Shown here: one piece after another, positions 49,773-59,982 of the stretch
Layout of the letters: the number at the start of each line of letters is the position of its first letter
Numbering within the stretch: the stretch's first letter is position 1
Assembly (NCBI GenBank): GCA_021738535.1
Contig: JAIPBU010000002.1
Span: forward strand, 1-64,000
Length of the DNA: 64,000 nt
Direction of reading: 5' to 3'
DNA from: Bacteroidales bacterium
GTDB lineage: Bacteria; Bacteroidota; Bacteroidia; Bacteroidales; VadinHA17
Translations under genes and position numbers: made by a program
Notes under the pieces: generated by a model
What the model saw: the letters and a program-made list of their open reading frames with translations, nothing else
Databases searched by the model: none
What the model was told of the DNA's origin: nothing

Positions 49773-52700
49773 TTAATTATACATATTTTGCTTAACCCAT
49801 TTAATGGCATCTCCGTTAACGGTTCTTCCTTCTGAGCTGTTTGTAAGAATTACTCTTGCAGAGTCAGGAGACAGGTAATACGATCCAAGATGGTTCCAGC
49901 CGTTATCTGCATTTTCCCAGTCCACTATAACATCTTCCTCACCGTCATCATGCTCAACTGTAAAGTGCAGGTCTTTCATCGCATTCCTTCCGCCTCCCCT
50001 GTCAGCAGTCATCCTGCCTCCTCTTTTGCCTATGTATGTGTATACGTCGTAATAACCGGGCTGATCAATACTGGCTGTCCAGCTTACATGTCTCTCACCC
50101 TTGCCCGCCCTGGTGTATACAGCTGATTTGACATATTCACCGTAATAATTACTCCTGATTGTCTTTTGCCAGTATTCAGGTGCCCACCATACAAACATTT
50201 CCCTGTAGTCACTTCCCTGTTCGGAGCCTATATTAAGCCATTGCTTCAGTCGGCCCGATGATAATTCCTGGTAAATACGGAAGCCAGGATCTTCATTATC
50301 CACTATTGTTTCATTTGACTCATGCATAAGTGGCAGCTTGTCCAGCACTTCTTCATTTTCAGTATTTTCATCTGTTTTACCTTCCATAGCATCCATAAGA
50401 GGAAACTGCAGCTCTCCCGGGTTATTCTTTGAAAACAAAGTATTTATTATCATTGCCCTTGGCTCAGCATCGAGTATAATACTTATCCTTTTTGCCTGCT
50501 CTGCATCAAGCATAATAATTTTTTCGGGATCGTCTGCCTGCATATTACTACCCGTCATCCCCATGCGCAAACTGCCTCTGCCGGATGCATTCATAGTGAT
50601 AGAAACATTACCACCCCTGCCTCCACCCGGGCCTCTTCCCCCTGTACGGAAAGATGCATTGAAGATTCCGGGTGTGCTCTCAGGGTTTGATGCCGTGAAA
50701 TTAACCCTGTACCTTGTTCTGTTACCAACAACAACCTCGTTTACAGAAATGTCGGTAAAAAGAAAACCTGGTTGACCAACGCCCTCATACCAGTTATCGA
50801 TATGGGCAAACAGGTCAAATCCAAATCTTTCTTTCAGATCCCTGCTGAACTTATTTATATCAATGTTACTGAACTGATTCTGTTCGAGGTAAGAGTAAAA
50901 CCAGCCGTTGAATTCTTCGATACCTGCTTCAGCCCTCATGAGGTTAAAAAGGTAATCTCCTTTTAATGAGAGGATTATGCTTGTGGTGTCGTTTGAGGGA
51001 TTCATTGCCAGTATATCTTTCATGCTGTGCTCACGCAGAATTGTGTTTGCTTTGTCGTTTTCAGTCATTCCCCCGAGGAACATCCTCTGAAAGCCGGATT
51101 GTGGAGTCTCCGTTTTTTGCAGGTGGGTTTCAAAAACAGCATTTATCACCGGGTACTTTTCTGAGTAAAAATTGTTTTTATAAAAATAGAAACTGGGCCC
51201 CAGCAGGTATCTGCCACGTACCTGTGTGCGATCACCTCCCCTGTTAAACCTGAATTCAGAGCTCGTTATAAAAGTATTCCTGACAAAATTATTGAAAGCC
51301 CTGACCTGTATCTCCTTATCAGTTATTACCTGGTTGCTCCTTTCCATTCTTTTCTTCTGCCTTTTAATGGTCCGGTAGAAGCCTGCATCATTCATGGTTG
51401 CCAGCTTCTCAGGGACAAATATCATTGATGGCTGAACCTCTGCTCTTGTCTGTGTGTTTTTCTTCTCAACGGAATTAAAATGTACGGGTACCTCGACAAG
51501 GCTTAAACTGCCAAAGGGATATTCTGCGTTGAAATTTGTCTCCAGCTCGGTAATAATACCTGATATCAGGTGGCCTATTGTATCATTTAATTCCTTGAGA
51601 TCATCCCTGAAATAATCGTGCCCTTCGTAGTAGTGGGCAATAAAATCAATTGAATCAACTGTGATAGTATCACTGCTGTATTTCCCCTGTGCCAGGCTCA
51701 GTCCTGTTAAAGGGCTATTATTCATGAAATACCAGTAGTCTTCATCAGATGACCTCTCTCCCTGGGAAACTGCCACAAGCTTATTGTTGCGTTTTACTTT
51801 GAGACTGTAATTGGTAAAGTCTACATCAATCCTGGCGGGATTGTCCGGGTAATAGTTTAAACCGGATACCGGGTACCAGTGGGTTTCCGGAGTGAGGAGG
51901 AGATACTCATCTCTTTGTATCACATGTTTTCTGTCTACTCTCACAGGGCCTATGCTGAGGCTGTTTTCTTTTATGTCATCCGTGTACCAGGGATAACAGA
52001 ATGCCTCTTCTATTGATCCGTTGTATTTAAAAGAAATGTTTATTGATGAATCCGGGGCAAGCGGAGAAGATGGATTTATTGTTATAATATGACCATCAGT
52101 ATTATAAGTGCCTGTGCCCTCTATGTCTATATTACTAATCTTAAGACCGCTGTTAAGGGAGAACAAAATCTGTTCTACTTCTTTTCCTGTATTGTTGCGA
52201 CAACTAAGATTTGCAATGGCCTTTATCTCTTTGTTCATGTATTCAATTTCAATATCTGCCGAGGTGGTCTCCAGGAAATTGCTGCCCTGGTATAGCCTGT
52301 TGGTCTCAATTACTTCATGTTTGAGTTTTTCATCACTGAAGTAATCGTTCAGGAAATAGAAAGCTGAAAAAGCTGAAATAACTGCAAACACAATAACCGA
52401 GGTAATGGAAATTAAACGATGGCTTACTGATTGTGGCAGTCTCTTAAACATTAAGATGGTAAGGGAAATAAACAAAAGGCCCAGTGAAGTGTACATTATC
52501 CTTTGCGAGACTATTATACCCGGCTCACTGAAACCCGATATTGTCGATTTAAATACGGGAAAACCGAAGAGCATATAATCAAAAAAGGAGTTCAGCCTGT
52601 TAAAAAGGTAGAACATATTAAGAGCGGCAAGTCCCAGGAGTAAGAGGAAGGTAACAGCCTGGTTTTTTATAAGTGTCATTAGTATGTAAGCAAGACCCAG

Positions 52701-53183
52701 GCTGAATATCAGTGTGGGGATGCTTATAAGCAGGATATATTCGAAGTAGGCTGCAATATCGATAGATGCCTGTGGTGAAATAATGTTTATTATAAGGCAT
52801 ATTAACAGCACCAGAAGGTTTACCCCCAGAAAAAGCCTTAAAATACCGAGCGTTTTTCCGGTAATATATTCCAGGTTCGACATTGGCCTTGTATATAGAA
52901 CTTCATTGGTATCCAGCTTTTTGTCTCTTTTCAGAAAGTCGGAGGCAAGGAATATTACTATAAGCGACTGGGCAATATTTATCATGTACAGGTTGATCTG
53001 GGGCAGTGTGGAGGGTATCGCAAGTGTCTGCCATGCTTCATTCCCTACAGGGCTGAACATGCCAATATTCATGAGAGTAAGAATAAATAGGGCTCCCAGG
53101 GAGAATAGTCTGAAAAGCCAGCTGCGGCGAAGGGTTTTTGCCTCATACCGGGCAACTGTCCTGATGTTGTGTACGGAGATCAT
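49773..53183 (-). CDS. ABC-2-type permease with M1-peptidase-like extracytoplasmic region and C-terminal golvesin-like domain
   Basis: 1136 aa. N-terminal permease TMs; a middle region as in permease/M1 fusions but with no HExxH in the translation; C-terminus AVYTRAGKGERHVSWTASIDQPGYYDVYTYI...YYLSPDSARVILTNSSEGRTVNGDAIKWV is golvesin_C-like. Confidence 0.75.
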   Translation of the reverse strand: MISVHNIRTVARYEAKTLRRSWLFRLFSLGALFILTLMNIGMFSPVGNEAWQTLAIPSTLPQINLYMINIAQSLIVIFLASDFLKRDKKLDTNEVLYTRPMSNLEYITGKTLGILRLFLGVNLLVLLICLIINIISPQASIDIAAYFEYILLISIPTLIFSLGLAYILMTLIKNQAVTFLLLLGLAALNMFYLFNRLNSFFDYMLFGFPVFKSTISGFSEPGIIVSQRIMYTSLGLLFISLTILMFKRLPQSVSHRLISITSVIVFAVISAFSAFYFLNDYFSDEKLKHEVIETNRLYQGSNFLETTSADIEIEYMNKEIKAIANLSCRNNTGKEVEQILFSLNSGLKISNIDIEGTGTYNTDGHIITINPSSPLAPDSSINISFKYNGSIEEAFCYPWYTDDIKENSLSIGPVRVDRKHVIQRDEYLLLTPETHWYPVSGLNYYPDNPARIDVDFTNYSLKVKRNNKLVAVSQGERSSDEDYWYFMNNSPLTGLSLAQGKYSSDTITVDSIDFIAHYYEGHDYFRDDLKELNDTIGHLISGIITELETNFNAEYPFGSLSLVEVPVHFNSVEKKNTQTRAEVQPSMIFVPEKLATMNDAGFYRTIKRQKKRMERSNQVITDKEIQVRAFNNFVRNTFITSSEFRFNRGGDRTQVRGRYLLGPSFYFYKNNFYSEKYPVINAVFETHLQKTETPQSGFQRMFLGGMTENDKANTILREHSMKDILAMNPSNDTTSIILSLKGDYLFNLMRAEAGIEEFNGWFYSYLEQNQFSNIDINKFSRDLKERFGFDLFAHIDNWYEGVGQPGFLFTDISVNEVVVGNRTRYRVNFTASNPESTPGIFNASFRTGGRGPGGGRGGNVSITMNASGRGSLRMGMTGSNMQADDPEKIIMLDAEQAKRISIILDAEPRAMIINTLFSKNNPGELQFPLMDAMEGKTDENTENEEVLDKLPLMHESNETIVDNEDPGFRIYQELSSGRLKQWLNIGSEQGSDYREMFVWWAPEYWQKTIRSNYYGEYVKSAVYTRAGKGERHVSWTASIDQPGYYDVYTYIGKRGGRMTADRGGGRNAMKDLHFTVEHDDGEEDVIVDWENADNGWNHLGSYYLSPDSARVILTNSSEGRTVNGDAIKWVKQNMYN

Positions 53184-53187
53184 TGGT

Positions 53188-54084
53188 TTAGATTTTTAAG
53201 CTTAATCCCTTTGTTTTGTGCTCCATGTAATATACATAGGCATGTTCAAGGTTTGGTTCTATTATTTTGCCGTCAAAGCCGGGGGATTCGTCAGCTACAA
53301 CCTGAGCATCCCATCCCATCTCACTGGGCATGGAAGAAATAATATGTAACCTGTCTTTAATTTCGTCGTATTGTTCCTGTGTAAGGCTCAGGTTAAAGAC
53401 GTGACCTTCTGCAGCTCCGGTTAATTCAGAAGGAGATCCCGAAAAAATCATCTCACCTCTGTTCAGAAGGGCCATTTTCTGACATGTTGATGAAATGTCA
53501 CCTACAATATGTGTTGACAATATAATGGTTACATCATTCTGGCTGAGATCAGAAAGTATATTCCTGAACCTGATCCTTTCATCGGGATCAAGACCTGTTG
53601 TTGGTTCATCCACAACAATAATCCGCGGGTTGCCAATCAATGCCTGGGCAATGCCCAGTCTCCTTTTCATCCCCCCCGAGAGTTTGTTCGCCTTTCGGTC
53701 ACGTACTTCTAGCAGACCAACCCTGTCAAGCAACTCATCAACCATGTTGATGCGCTCTTTCCTGTTTCTGATCCCGGCAAGCGATCCTGCATAATCGAGA
53801 AATTCCCAGGTCCTGAATCGTGTGAAGAATCGAAAATCCTGCGGAAGGTAACCAAGGTATGAGCGTAACTTCTTCCTGTTTTTGCGGATACTCTCTCCGT
53901 TTATCAATACATCACCTGATGATGGTTTCATAAGTGCCACCAGCACTTTCATAAGTGTTGACTTGCCTGCACCGTTCGGACCAAGAAGACCGAACATCCC
54001 TTCTTCAATAAGCAGGTTGATGTTTTTTACGGCATGATTACCGTTCCTGTATACTACATTAAGATCATTAATTTCGATCTTCAT
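53188..54084 (-). CDS. ABC transporter ATP-binding protein
   Basis: GLLGPNGAGKSTLMK, LSGGMKRRLGIAQAL, IIVVDEPTTGLD; 4-nt gap to the permease gene. Confidence 0.95.
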   Translation of the reverse strand: MKIEINDLNVVYRNGNHAVKNINLLIEEGMFGLLGPNGAGKSTLMKVLVALMKPSSGDVLINGESIRKNRKKLRSYLGYLPQDFRFFTRFRTWEFLDYAGSLAGIRNRKERINMVDELLDRVGLLEVRDRKANKLSGGMKRRLGIAQALIGNPRIIVVDEPTTGLDPDERIRFRNILSDLSQNDVTIILSTHIVGDISSTCQKMALLNRGEMIFSGSPSELTGAAEGHVFNLSLTQEQYDEIKDRLHIISSMPSEMGWDAQVVADESPGFDGKIIEPNLEHAYVYYMEHKTKGLSLKI

Positions 54085-54260
54085 CTGGTTAATAGTTGTT
54101 TATTACAGTTTATATGACGTCTAAAGGACGAATAATATTTCAAAATGATGGTAATATTTTATCAAAATATATGTTATAAATATGATAAGCCCATCAAAAA
54201 TCAAATAATTATCAGCTTGTAAAAGATATTTCTACTTTTGTAAAACAAAGAAAAAAAGAA

Positions 54261-55517
54261 TTGAGTCCCGGAATTAACAAACTGAAGATTTTAAATGATC
54301 CTGTTCATGGCTTCATCAAGATCCCTTTTGAATTTATTTATGATCTTATTGAAGACCCCTGGTTTCAAAGGTTGAGGTTTATCAGGCAGCTGGGACTGAC
54401 TGACCTTGTTTATCCCGGAGCCACACACAGCAGGTTCATTCATAGCATCGGTACACTATATCTTATGGATCAGGCTTTAAATACCCTTATTAGTAAGGGG
54501 GTTGATATTAGTGAACAGGAATATGAGGCCGCTCTTATTGCAATTCTGTGTCATGACCTTGGTCATGGTCCCTTCTCTCATTCTCTTGAATTCAATTTTT
54601 CAGGTGCAGTAAGTCATGAAATGATTTCACAGGCTATAATGGGCCTTCTTAATGAAAAATATGAGGGCAGGCTTACTATGGCCATGAAGATGTTTAGTGG
54701 AAAATACGAAAGAGATTTTTTTAACTCGCTTATATCCAGTCAGGTTGATATGGACAGGCTGGATTACCTTGTTAGAGACAGCTTTTATACCGGTGTTATA
54801 GAAGGCTCAGTTGGTTCTGACCGTATAATAAGCATGCTGAATGCAGTTGATGATAAACTCGTAGTTGAGGAAAAAGGAGTTTATTCAATAGAGAAGTTTC
54901 TTATTGCACGCCGTTTTATGTACTGGCAGGTGTATATGCATAAAACAGTACTTGCCGCAGATCAACTCCTGCGAAGATTAATAGAAAGGGCCAGAAAGCT
55001 GCTGAACGATGGTAGAAATATTAAATCAGCCGTTTCAGTTGACTATTTTCTGAAAACAGGCTATGATAATAAATTGCAGTCTGATAAGGATGTAAATAAG
55101 TTTACCGAAATGTTTTTCAGGCTGGACGATAATGAACTGGTGTCTTCTGTGCGTGGGTGGATAGATAGTGGCGACAGGATTCTTTCAGACCTGGCGCTTT
55201 CTTTTATCTACAGGCGACTGCCTGCAATTGAGCTCTCTGAAAGCCCCGTTAGCAGTGAAAAAAGAGACAGGATTATCGAAACTCTTTCAAAAAAGAATGA
55301 TTTCCGCAGAGGGGATATTGACAGTTATGTGTATACAGGATGTATCTCGAACCAGACATATGCACCCGCAGCACCAAGTGTAAAAATTCTTACACGCGAA
55401 GGCTCACTCAGGGACTTAACAGAGCTTTCAGGCATAGTGAAGCATGAAGCATTGTCAAAGGATACTAAAAGACATTTTTTGTGTTATCCCAAAGATATCA
55501 GGGATATGGAAACTTAA
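54261..55517 (+). CDS. HD-domain phosphohydrolase (dNTPase/SAMHD1-like), TTG start
   Basis: HSRFIHSIGT...LCHDLGHGPFSHSLE...DMDRLDYLVRDSFYTGV. Confidence 0.9.
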   Translation: MSPGINKLKILNDPVHGFIKIPFEFIYDLIEDPWFQRLRFIRQLGLTDLVYPGATHSRFIHSIGTLYLMDQALNTLISKGVDISEQEYEAALIAILCHDLGHGPFSHSLEFNFSGAVSHEMISQAIMGLLNEKYEGRLTMAMKMFSGKYERDFFNSLISSQVDMDRLDYLVRDSFYTGVIEGSVGSDRIISMLNAVDDKLVVEEKGVYSIEKFLIARRFMYWQVYMHKTVLAADQLLRRLIERARKLLNDGRNIKSAVSVDYFLKTGYDNKLQSDKDVNKFTEMFFRLDDNELVSSVRGWIDSGDRILSDLALSFIYRRLPAIELSESPVSSEKRDRIIETLSKKNDFRRGDIDSYVYTGCISNQTYAPAAPSVKILTREGSLRDLTELSGIVKHEALSKDTKRHFLCYPKDIRDMET

Positions 55518-55547
55518 TATAATTGTGATGTTTATTTAAAATTTTAT

Positions 55548-56582
55548 ATGATGAAATTTAAAGCTAATGAGATAGCAAAATATCTGGATGGTATAATTGA
55601 TGGTGATGAGGAAGCTACTGTCAATACCGTAGCAAAAATTGAAGAAGGCCACAAGGGTGCTCTTTCTTTCCTGTCAAATATGGCATATGAAAAATATATT
55701 TATACCACGGATTCATCAATTGTAATTGTGAACAATGATTTCGTACCGTCTTCACCGGTCAGGGCAACATTGATTAAAGTGGATAATGCTTATGAAGCCT
55801 TTGCTACTTTACTTAATATATACCAGCAGTCTAAACCCCGTAATACAGGTATTCATAAAAGTGCGGTTATCGAGGAATCAGCAAAGATAGGAGAGGATGT
55901 TTATATTGGTGCACATGTATATATTGGCGAGAGTGTTATCCTTGGTAACGGGTGTTCTGTATATTCCAATTCAAGTGTGGGCGACAAATGCAGAATTGGT
56001 GATGGTACCAGTATCTATGCAGGTGTAACAATATACCATGAGTGCGAAATAGGTGAAAACTGCACCATACATGCAGGAACAGTTATCGGAAGCGACGGAT
56101 TTGGCTTTGCCCCCGGGGCAGAACAAAATTATACAAAGATCCCTCAGCTTGGAAATGTAATAGTTGAAGATAATGTTGAGATAGGAGCAAATGTGGTTAT
56201 TGACCGTGCAACAATGGGATCGACAATAATCAGGAAGGGAGTTAAACTGGATAACCTGATACAGGTAGGACATAATGTTGAAATAGGAGAGAATACCGTT
56301 ATGGCCGGTCAGACCGGGGTGGCAGGTTCAACTAAAATAGGCAGGAACTGTATGTTTGGCGGTCAGGTTGGGATCACAGGCCATGTCAGCGTGGCTGACG
56401 GTACAAAGGCAGCTGCCCAGACCGGTATCAGCGGACCTGTTAAAAAGGAAAATACGGTGCTCTACGGATCTCCTGCTTTTGAGTACAGGAAATTCCAGCA
56501 ATCATATATAGTATTCAGGAAGCTGCCCGATCTGAAGTCCCGGGTTGATAAACTGGAAGACCAGGTTAAGAACAATAAATGA
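55548..56582 (+). CDS. lpxD: UDP-3-O-(3-hydroxymyristoyl)glucosamine N-acyltransferase
   Basis: Left-handed beta-helix hexapeptides; GSDGFGFAP; IQVGHNVEIGENTVMAGQTGVAGSTKIG. Confidence 0.96.
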   Translation: MMKFKANEIAKYLDGIIDGDEEATVNTVAKIEEGHKGALSFLSNMAYEKYIYTTDSSIVIVNNDFVPSSPVRATLIKVDNAYEAFATLLNIYQQSKPRNTGIHKSAVIEESAKIGEDVYIGAHVYIGESVILGNGCSVYSNSSVGDKCRIGDGTSIYAGVTIYHECEIGENCTIHAGTVIGSDGFGFAPGAEQNYTKIPQLGNVIVEDNVEIGANVVIDRATMGSTIIRKGVKLDNLIQVGHNVEIGENTVMAGQTGVAGSTKIGRNCMFGGQVGITGHVSVADGTKAAAQTGISGPVKKENTVLYGSPAFEYRKFQQSYIVFRKLPDLKSRVDKLEDQVKNNK

Positions 56583-56707
56583 TATAATCAATTCTGTTCC
56601 AAATTAATAGTGTTGATATAAACCATGTTAGAACGGTTTTTTATAGCACGTTCGAAAAAATTTTTATTTCTTTGCACGCATATTAATAAGTAACATACCA
56701 GTATTTT

Positions 56708-58105
56708 ATGAGTATTAAGAACCAGAGAACTCTTGCCAGCGAAATAAGCCTCAGAGGAAAAGGATTACATTCAGGTATAGATGTAAATATTACATTCAAG
56801 CCGGCCCCGGTGGATCATGGTTATGTTTTTTGCAGGGTTGACCTGCCGGAAAAACCACTTATACATGCAAGGGCTGATAATGTAACGGATACTACCAGGG
56901 GAACAACCCTTAATGAAAACGGGGCATCTGTGGCAACAATAGAACATGTGCTTGCATCCTTTTACGGGATGAACCTTGATAACATACTTATCGAGATTGA
57001 CGGACCTGAAGCACCTATTATGGGTGGCAGCGCAATGAAATTTGTGGATGCTATCGAAGAGGCAGGGATAGTGGAGCAGGATTCATTGAGAAAATATTTT
57101 GAAGTAAAGGAGAAAATTGTTTATTCGGATGAAGATCACGGTGTTGACCTTATTATATATCCTGATGACCATCTCAGCATAAACGTCCTTATTGATTATA
57201 ACAGCAGGATACTGGGTAACCAGTATGCTGTTCTTGACAGGAAGGATGACTTTGCCAAAGAAATATCAGCCAGCAGGACATTTGTTTTCTTCCATGAACT
57301 GGAGCCCCTCTTTAAAGCCGGCAGGATAAAAGGAGGTGATCTTGATAATGCTATTGTGATACTGGAAAAGGAAGTGCCCCAGTCAGAGCTTGACAGGATA
57401 GCAAAAATGTTTGACAAGCCTAATATCAATGCACACAAGGAAGGGATACTCAACAATACCGCTTTGCGCTTCCCTAATGAACCGGCAAGGCATAAGCTCC
57501 TTGATCTGCTGGGCGATATGGCCCTTGTTGGTCAGCATATAAAGGGTAAGATTGTGGCAACTCGTCCCGGTCACCAGGCAAATACCAATCTTGCCAAACT
57601 GGTACGTCAGGAGATCAAAAAAGCTGCCTCCAAGAAAGATATCCCTGTTTATGATCCCACGGAAAAACCTGTCTATGATGTAAATGAGGTTAAGAAAAGA
57701 CTCCCTCACCGTTATCCTTTTCTCCTTGTTGACAAGGTCATACACAAAGATGAAAATACAATTATAGGAATAAAGAATGTGACTTTTAACGAAATGTTTT
57801 TCCAGGGTCACTTCCCGGAAGAGCCTATTATGCCGGGTGTTTTGCTGGTTGAGGCAATGGCGCAGGTTGGGGGTATGCTTGTACTCGGCAGCGTGGAGGA
57901 ACCGGAAAAGTGGTCAACGTATTTTCTTAAGATTGATAAGGTGAAATTTAAGCAGAAAGTTGTGCCGGGTGATACACTGATAATAAAGCTTAATATGTCT
58001 GAACCACCCAGGAGGGGTATTGTGTCTATGTATGGCCACGTTTATGTCGGAAACAAAATTGTTGCCGAGGGCGAACTTGTTGCACAAATAATTAAGAATA
58101 AATAA
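56708..58105 (+). CDS. lpxC/fabZ: Bifunctional UDP-3-O-acyl-N-acetylglucosamine deacetylase / 3-hydroxyacyl-ACP dehydratase (LpxC-FabZ fusion)
   Basis: LpxC: SLRGKGLHSG, TIEHVLASFYG, HKLLDLLGD. FabZ: LPHRYPFLLVDKV, FQGHFPEEPIMPGVLLVEAMAQ. Confidence 0.97.
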   Translation: MSIKNQRTLASEISLRGKGLHSGIDVNITFKPAPVDHGYVFCRVDLPEKPLIHARADNVTDTTRGTTLNENGASVATIEHVLASFYGMNLDNILIEIDGPEAPIMGGSAMKFVDAIEEAGIVEQDSLRKYFEVKEKIVYSDEDHGVDLIIYPDDHLSINVLIDYNSRILGNQYAVLDRKDDFAKEISASRTFVFFHELEPLFKAGRIKGGDLDNAIVILEKEVPQSELDRIAKMFDKPNINAHKEGILNNTALRFPNEPARHKLLDLLGDMALVGQHIKGKIVATRPGHQANTNLAKLVRQEIKKAASKKDIPVYDPTEKPVYDVNEVKKRLPHRYPFLLVDKVIHKDENTIIGIKNVTFNEMFFQGHFPEEPIMPGVLLVEAMAQVGGMLVLGSVEEPEKWSTYFLKIDKVKFKQKVVPGDTLIIKLNMSEPPRRGIVSMYGHVYVGNKIVAEGELVAQIIKNK

Positions 58106-58107
58106 CT

Positions 58108-58887
58108 ATGGTCTCGAAACAGGCTTTTATACATCCCGATGCCCGTCTTGGCAGTAATGTTACCGTGGATCCCTTTGCGTATATTGCCGGCGATGTTGTT
58201 ATAGGCGACGGTTGCTGGATTGGCCCTAATGCTACAGTTATGGATGGTACCCGTTTGGGGAAGAATTGTAAGGTTTTCCCGGGGGCTGTTATTTCAGCTA
58301 TCCCGCAGGATCTGAAGTTTAAAGGCGAGATAACTACTGTTGAAATAGGCGCTAATTGTACTTTCCGGGAAGGGGCTACTATTAACAGGGGCACAGTGGC
58401 ACTGGGAAAAACTATCATGGGAGATAACTGCCTGATGATGGCCAACTCGCATGTGGCACATGACTGCGTGATAGGTAATAATTGTATACTGGTAAATAAT
58501 GTACTGCTTGGAGGAGAGGTTCATATTGACGATTTTGCCATTATGGGAGGAGGATCAGCCGCACACCAGTTCTGCAGGGTGGGAGCCCATGCCATGATAA
58601 GCGGTGGCGCCATGTTCAAAAAGGATATTCCCCCCTATGCTATTATTAACCATGACCCTGTGGGTTATGTGGGTCTTAATAAGATCGGGCTTAAGCGCCG
58701 GGGCTTTACACAGGAAAAGATAGATGAACTGGAAGAGATATACAAGGTTGTCTATTTCAGTGGCAGAAATATAAGCCAGGCACTGGAGCATCTCAGGCAT
58801 AATTTTACCCCAACAGAAGAACTGAATTATATTATTGACTTTATCTCATCCTCAAAAAGAGGTATTCTGAAATCTGCAGTAGGGTAA
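58108..58887 (+). CDS. lpxA: Acyl-ACP--UDP-N-acetylglucosamine O-acyltransferase
   Basis: Hexapeptide helix; VAHDCVIGNNCILVNNVLLGGEVHIDD; VGLNKIGLKRRGF. Confidence 0.96.
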   Translation: MVSKQAFIHPDARLGSNVTVDPFAYIAGDVVIGDGCWIGPNATVMDGTRLGKNCKVFPGAVISAIPQDLKFKGEITTVEIGANCTFREGATINRGTVALGKTIMGDNCLMMANSHVAHDCVIGNNCILVNNVLLGGEVHIDDFAIMGGGSAAHQFCRVGAHAMISGGAMFKKDIPPYAIINHDPVGYVGLNKIGLKRRGFTQEKIDELEEIYKVVYFSGRNISQALEHLRHNFTPTEELNYIIDFISSSKRGILKSAVG

Positions 58888-58942
58888 ACAACTTTTCTGC
58901 ATTTCACCCAATAAATCTTACCTTTGCCCAAAATTTATCCTT

Positions 58943-59920
58943 ATGGCAGAAGAAAAAAAATCAGGTGAGAAAGGGTTTGGGAAATATATTCTTATTAATG
59001 AGATAAAGGAGCAGTATGCTTCTGCTTTCTCCGGTGATAGGCTGAAACCAAAGGTTTCAAATATACTCTACCTGGAGGGAATACATTTTAACCTGATGTA
59101 TTTTCCTGTTCAACATCTTGGTTATAAGTCCGTTATCAATGCAATTGCAGATCTTTATGCCCGCGGCCTGAAGCCCGAAAATATTTATGTGAATATTGGC
59201 CTTGGTGCCCGCTTCAAAAAGACAGATATTGAGTTGCTTATTGAAGGTATAAGCCTTGCATGTAAAAAATATTTAGTTAGCATAGCTGAGCTTGAAATTA
59301 GTACTTCACTGACAGGTCTGGCAATAAGCGTGGCAGCTGAGGGTAAGGAGGAGAGTAAGATGAAAAGATCACAGCCTGCAGCAACAGACCTTATCTGTGT
59401 TACAGGCGACCTGGGTGCGGCATATCTTGGCCTGGAGATACTCGAGAGGGAGACACAGGTATATGAGCAGACAGGTGGAGCACAGCCCGAACTGAAAGGA
59501 TTTGAATACGTAATTGGCAGGCAACTGAAACCGGAGCTGAAATATGACCTGCTGCAACAGTCAGGGGATGCCGGTGTAACTGCGGGGATTATCCGCACTG
59601 TACGGGACGGACTTGCGTCTGAGATCCTGCATATTGCTAATACTACAGGCTTTGGATGCAGGATATACCATGATAAGCTGCCAATCGACAGGGAAACAGA
59701 AGCAGCCAGTAAAGAGCTTGGCTTTGAGACTATTATATCAGCCCTTAACGGGGGCGATGATTTCGAATATGTAATTACCGTTCCGGTAAAACAGCATGAG
59801 CTTATTGAGAAGATTGAAGGAATCAGTATCATTGGGCATCATGTTCCGAAAGAAGAAGGAAACAGCCTTGCCCTGCAGGATGGCAGCCTGGCAGAGCTGA
59901 AAGCACAGGGGTGGGAATGA
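58943..59920 (+). CDS. AIR synthase-related / thiamine-monophosphate kinase-like protein
   Basis: PurM-like fold: INAIADLYARGLKPENIYVNIGL; DLICVTGDLGAAYLGL; LNGGDDFEYVITV. Confidence 0.75.
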   Translation: MAEEKKSGEKGFGKYILINEIKEQYASAFSGDRLKPKVSNILYLEGIHFNLMYFPVQHLGYKSVINAIADLYARGLKPENIYVNIGLGARFKKTDIELLIEGISLACKKYLVSIAELEISTSLTGLAISVAAEGKEESKMKRSQPAATDLICVTGDLGAAYLGLEILERETQVYEQTGGAQPELKGFEYVIGRQLKPELKYDLLQQSGDAGVTAGIIRTVRDGLASEILHIANTTGFGCRIYHDKLPIDRETEAASKELGFETIISALNGGDDFEYVITVPVKQHELIEKIEGISIIGHHVPKEEGNSLALQDGSLAELKAQGWE

Positions 59921-59982
59921 TAACCAGGTTTTGATTTCCTTAGAGTGTGAGTAGGTTCGGATATTTGTTTATATTTGGATAG

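Noticed and set aside
56708-58105. LpxC-FabZ gene fusion as a novelty
   Set aside because: This fusion is a well-known feature of Bacteroidota lipid A operons.
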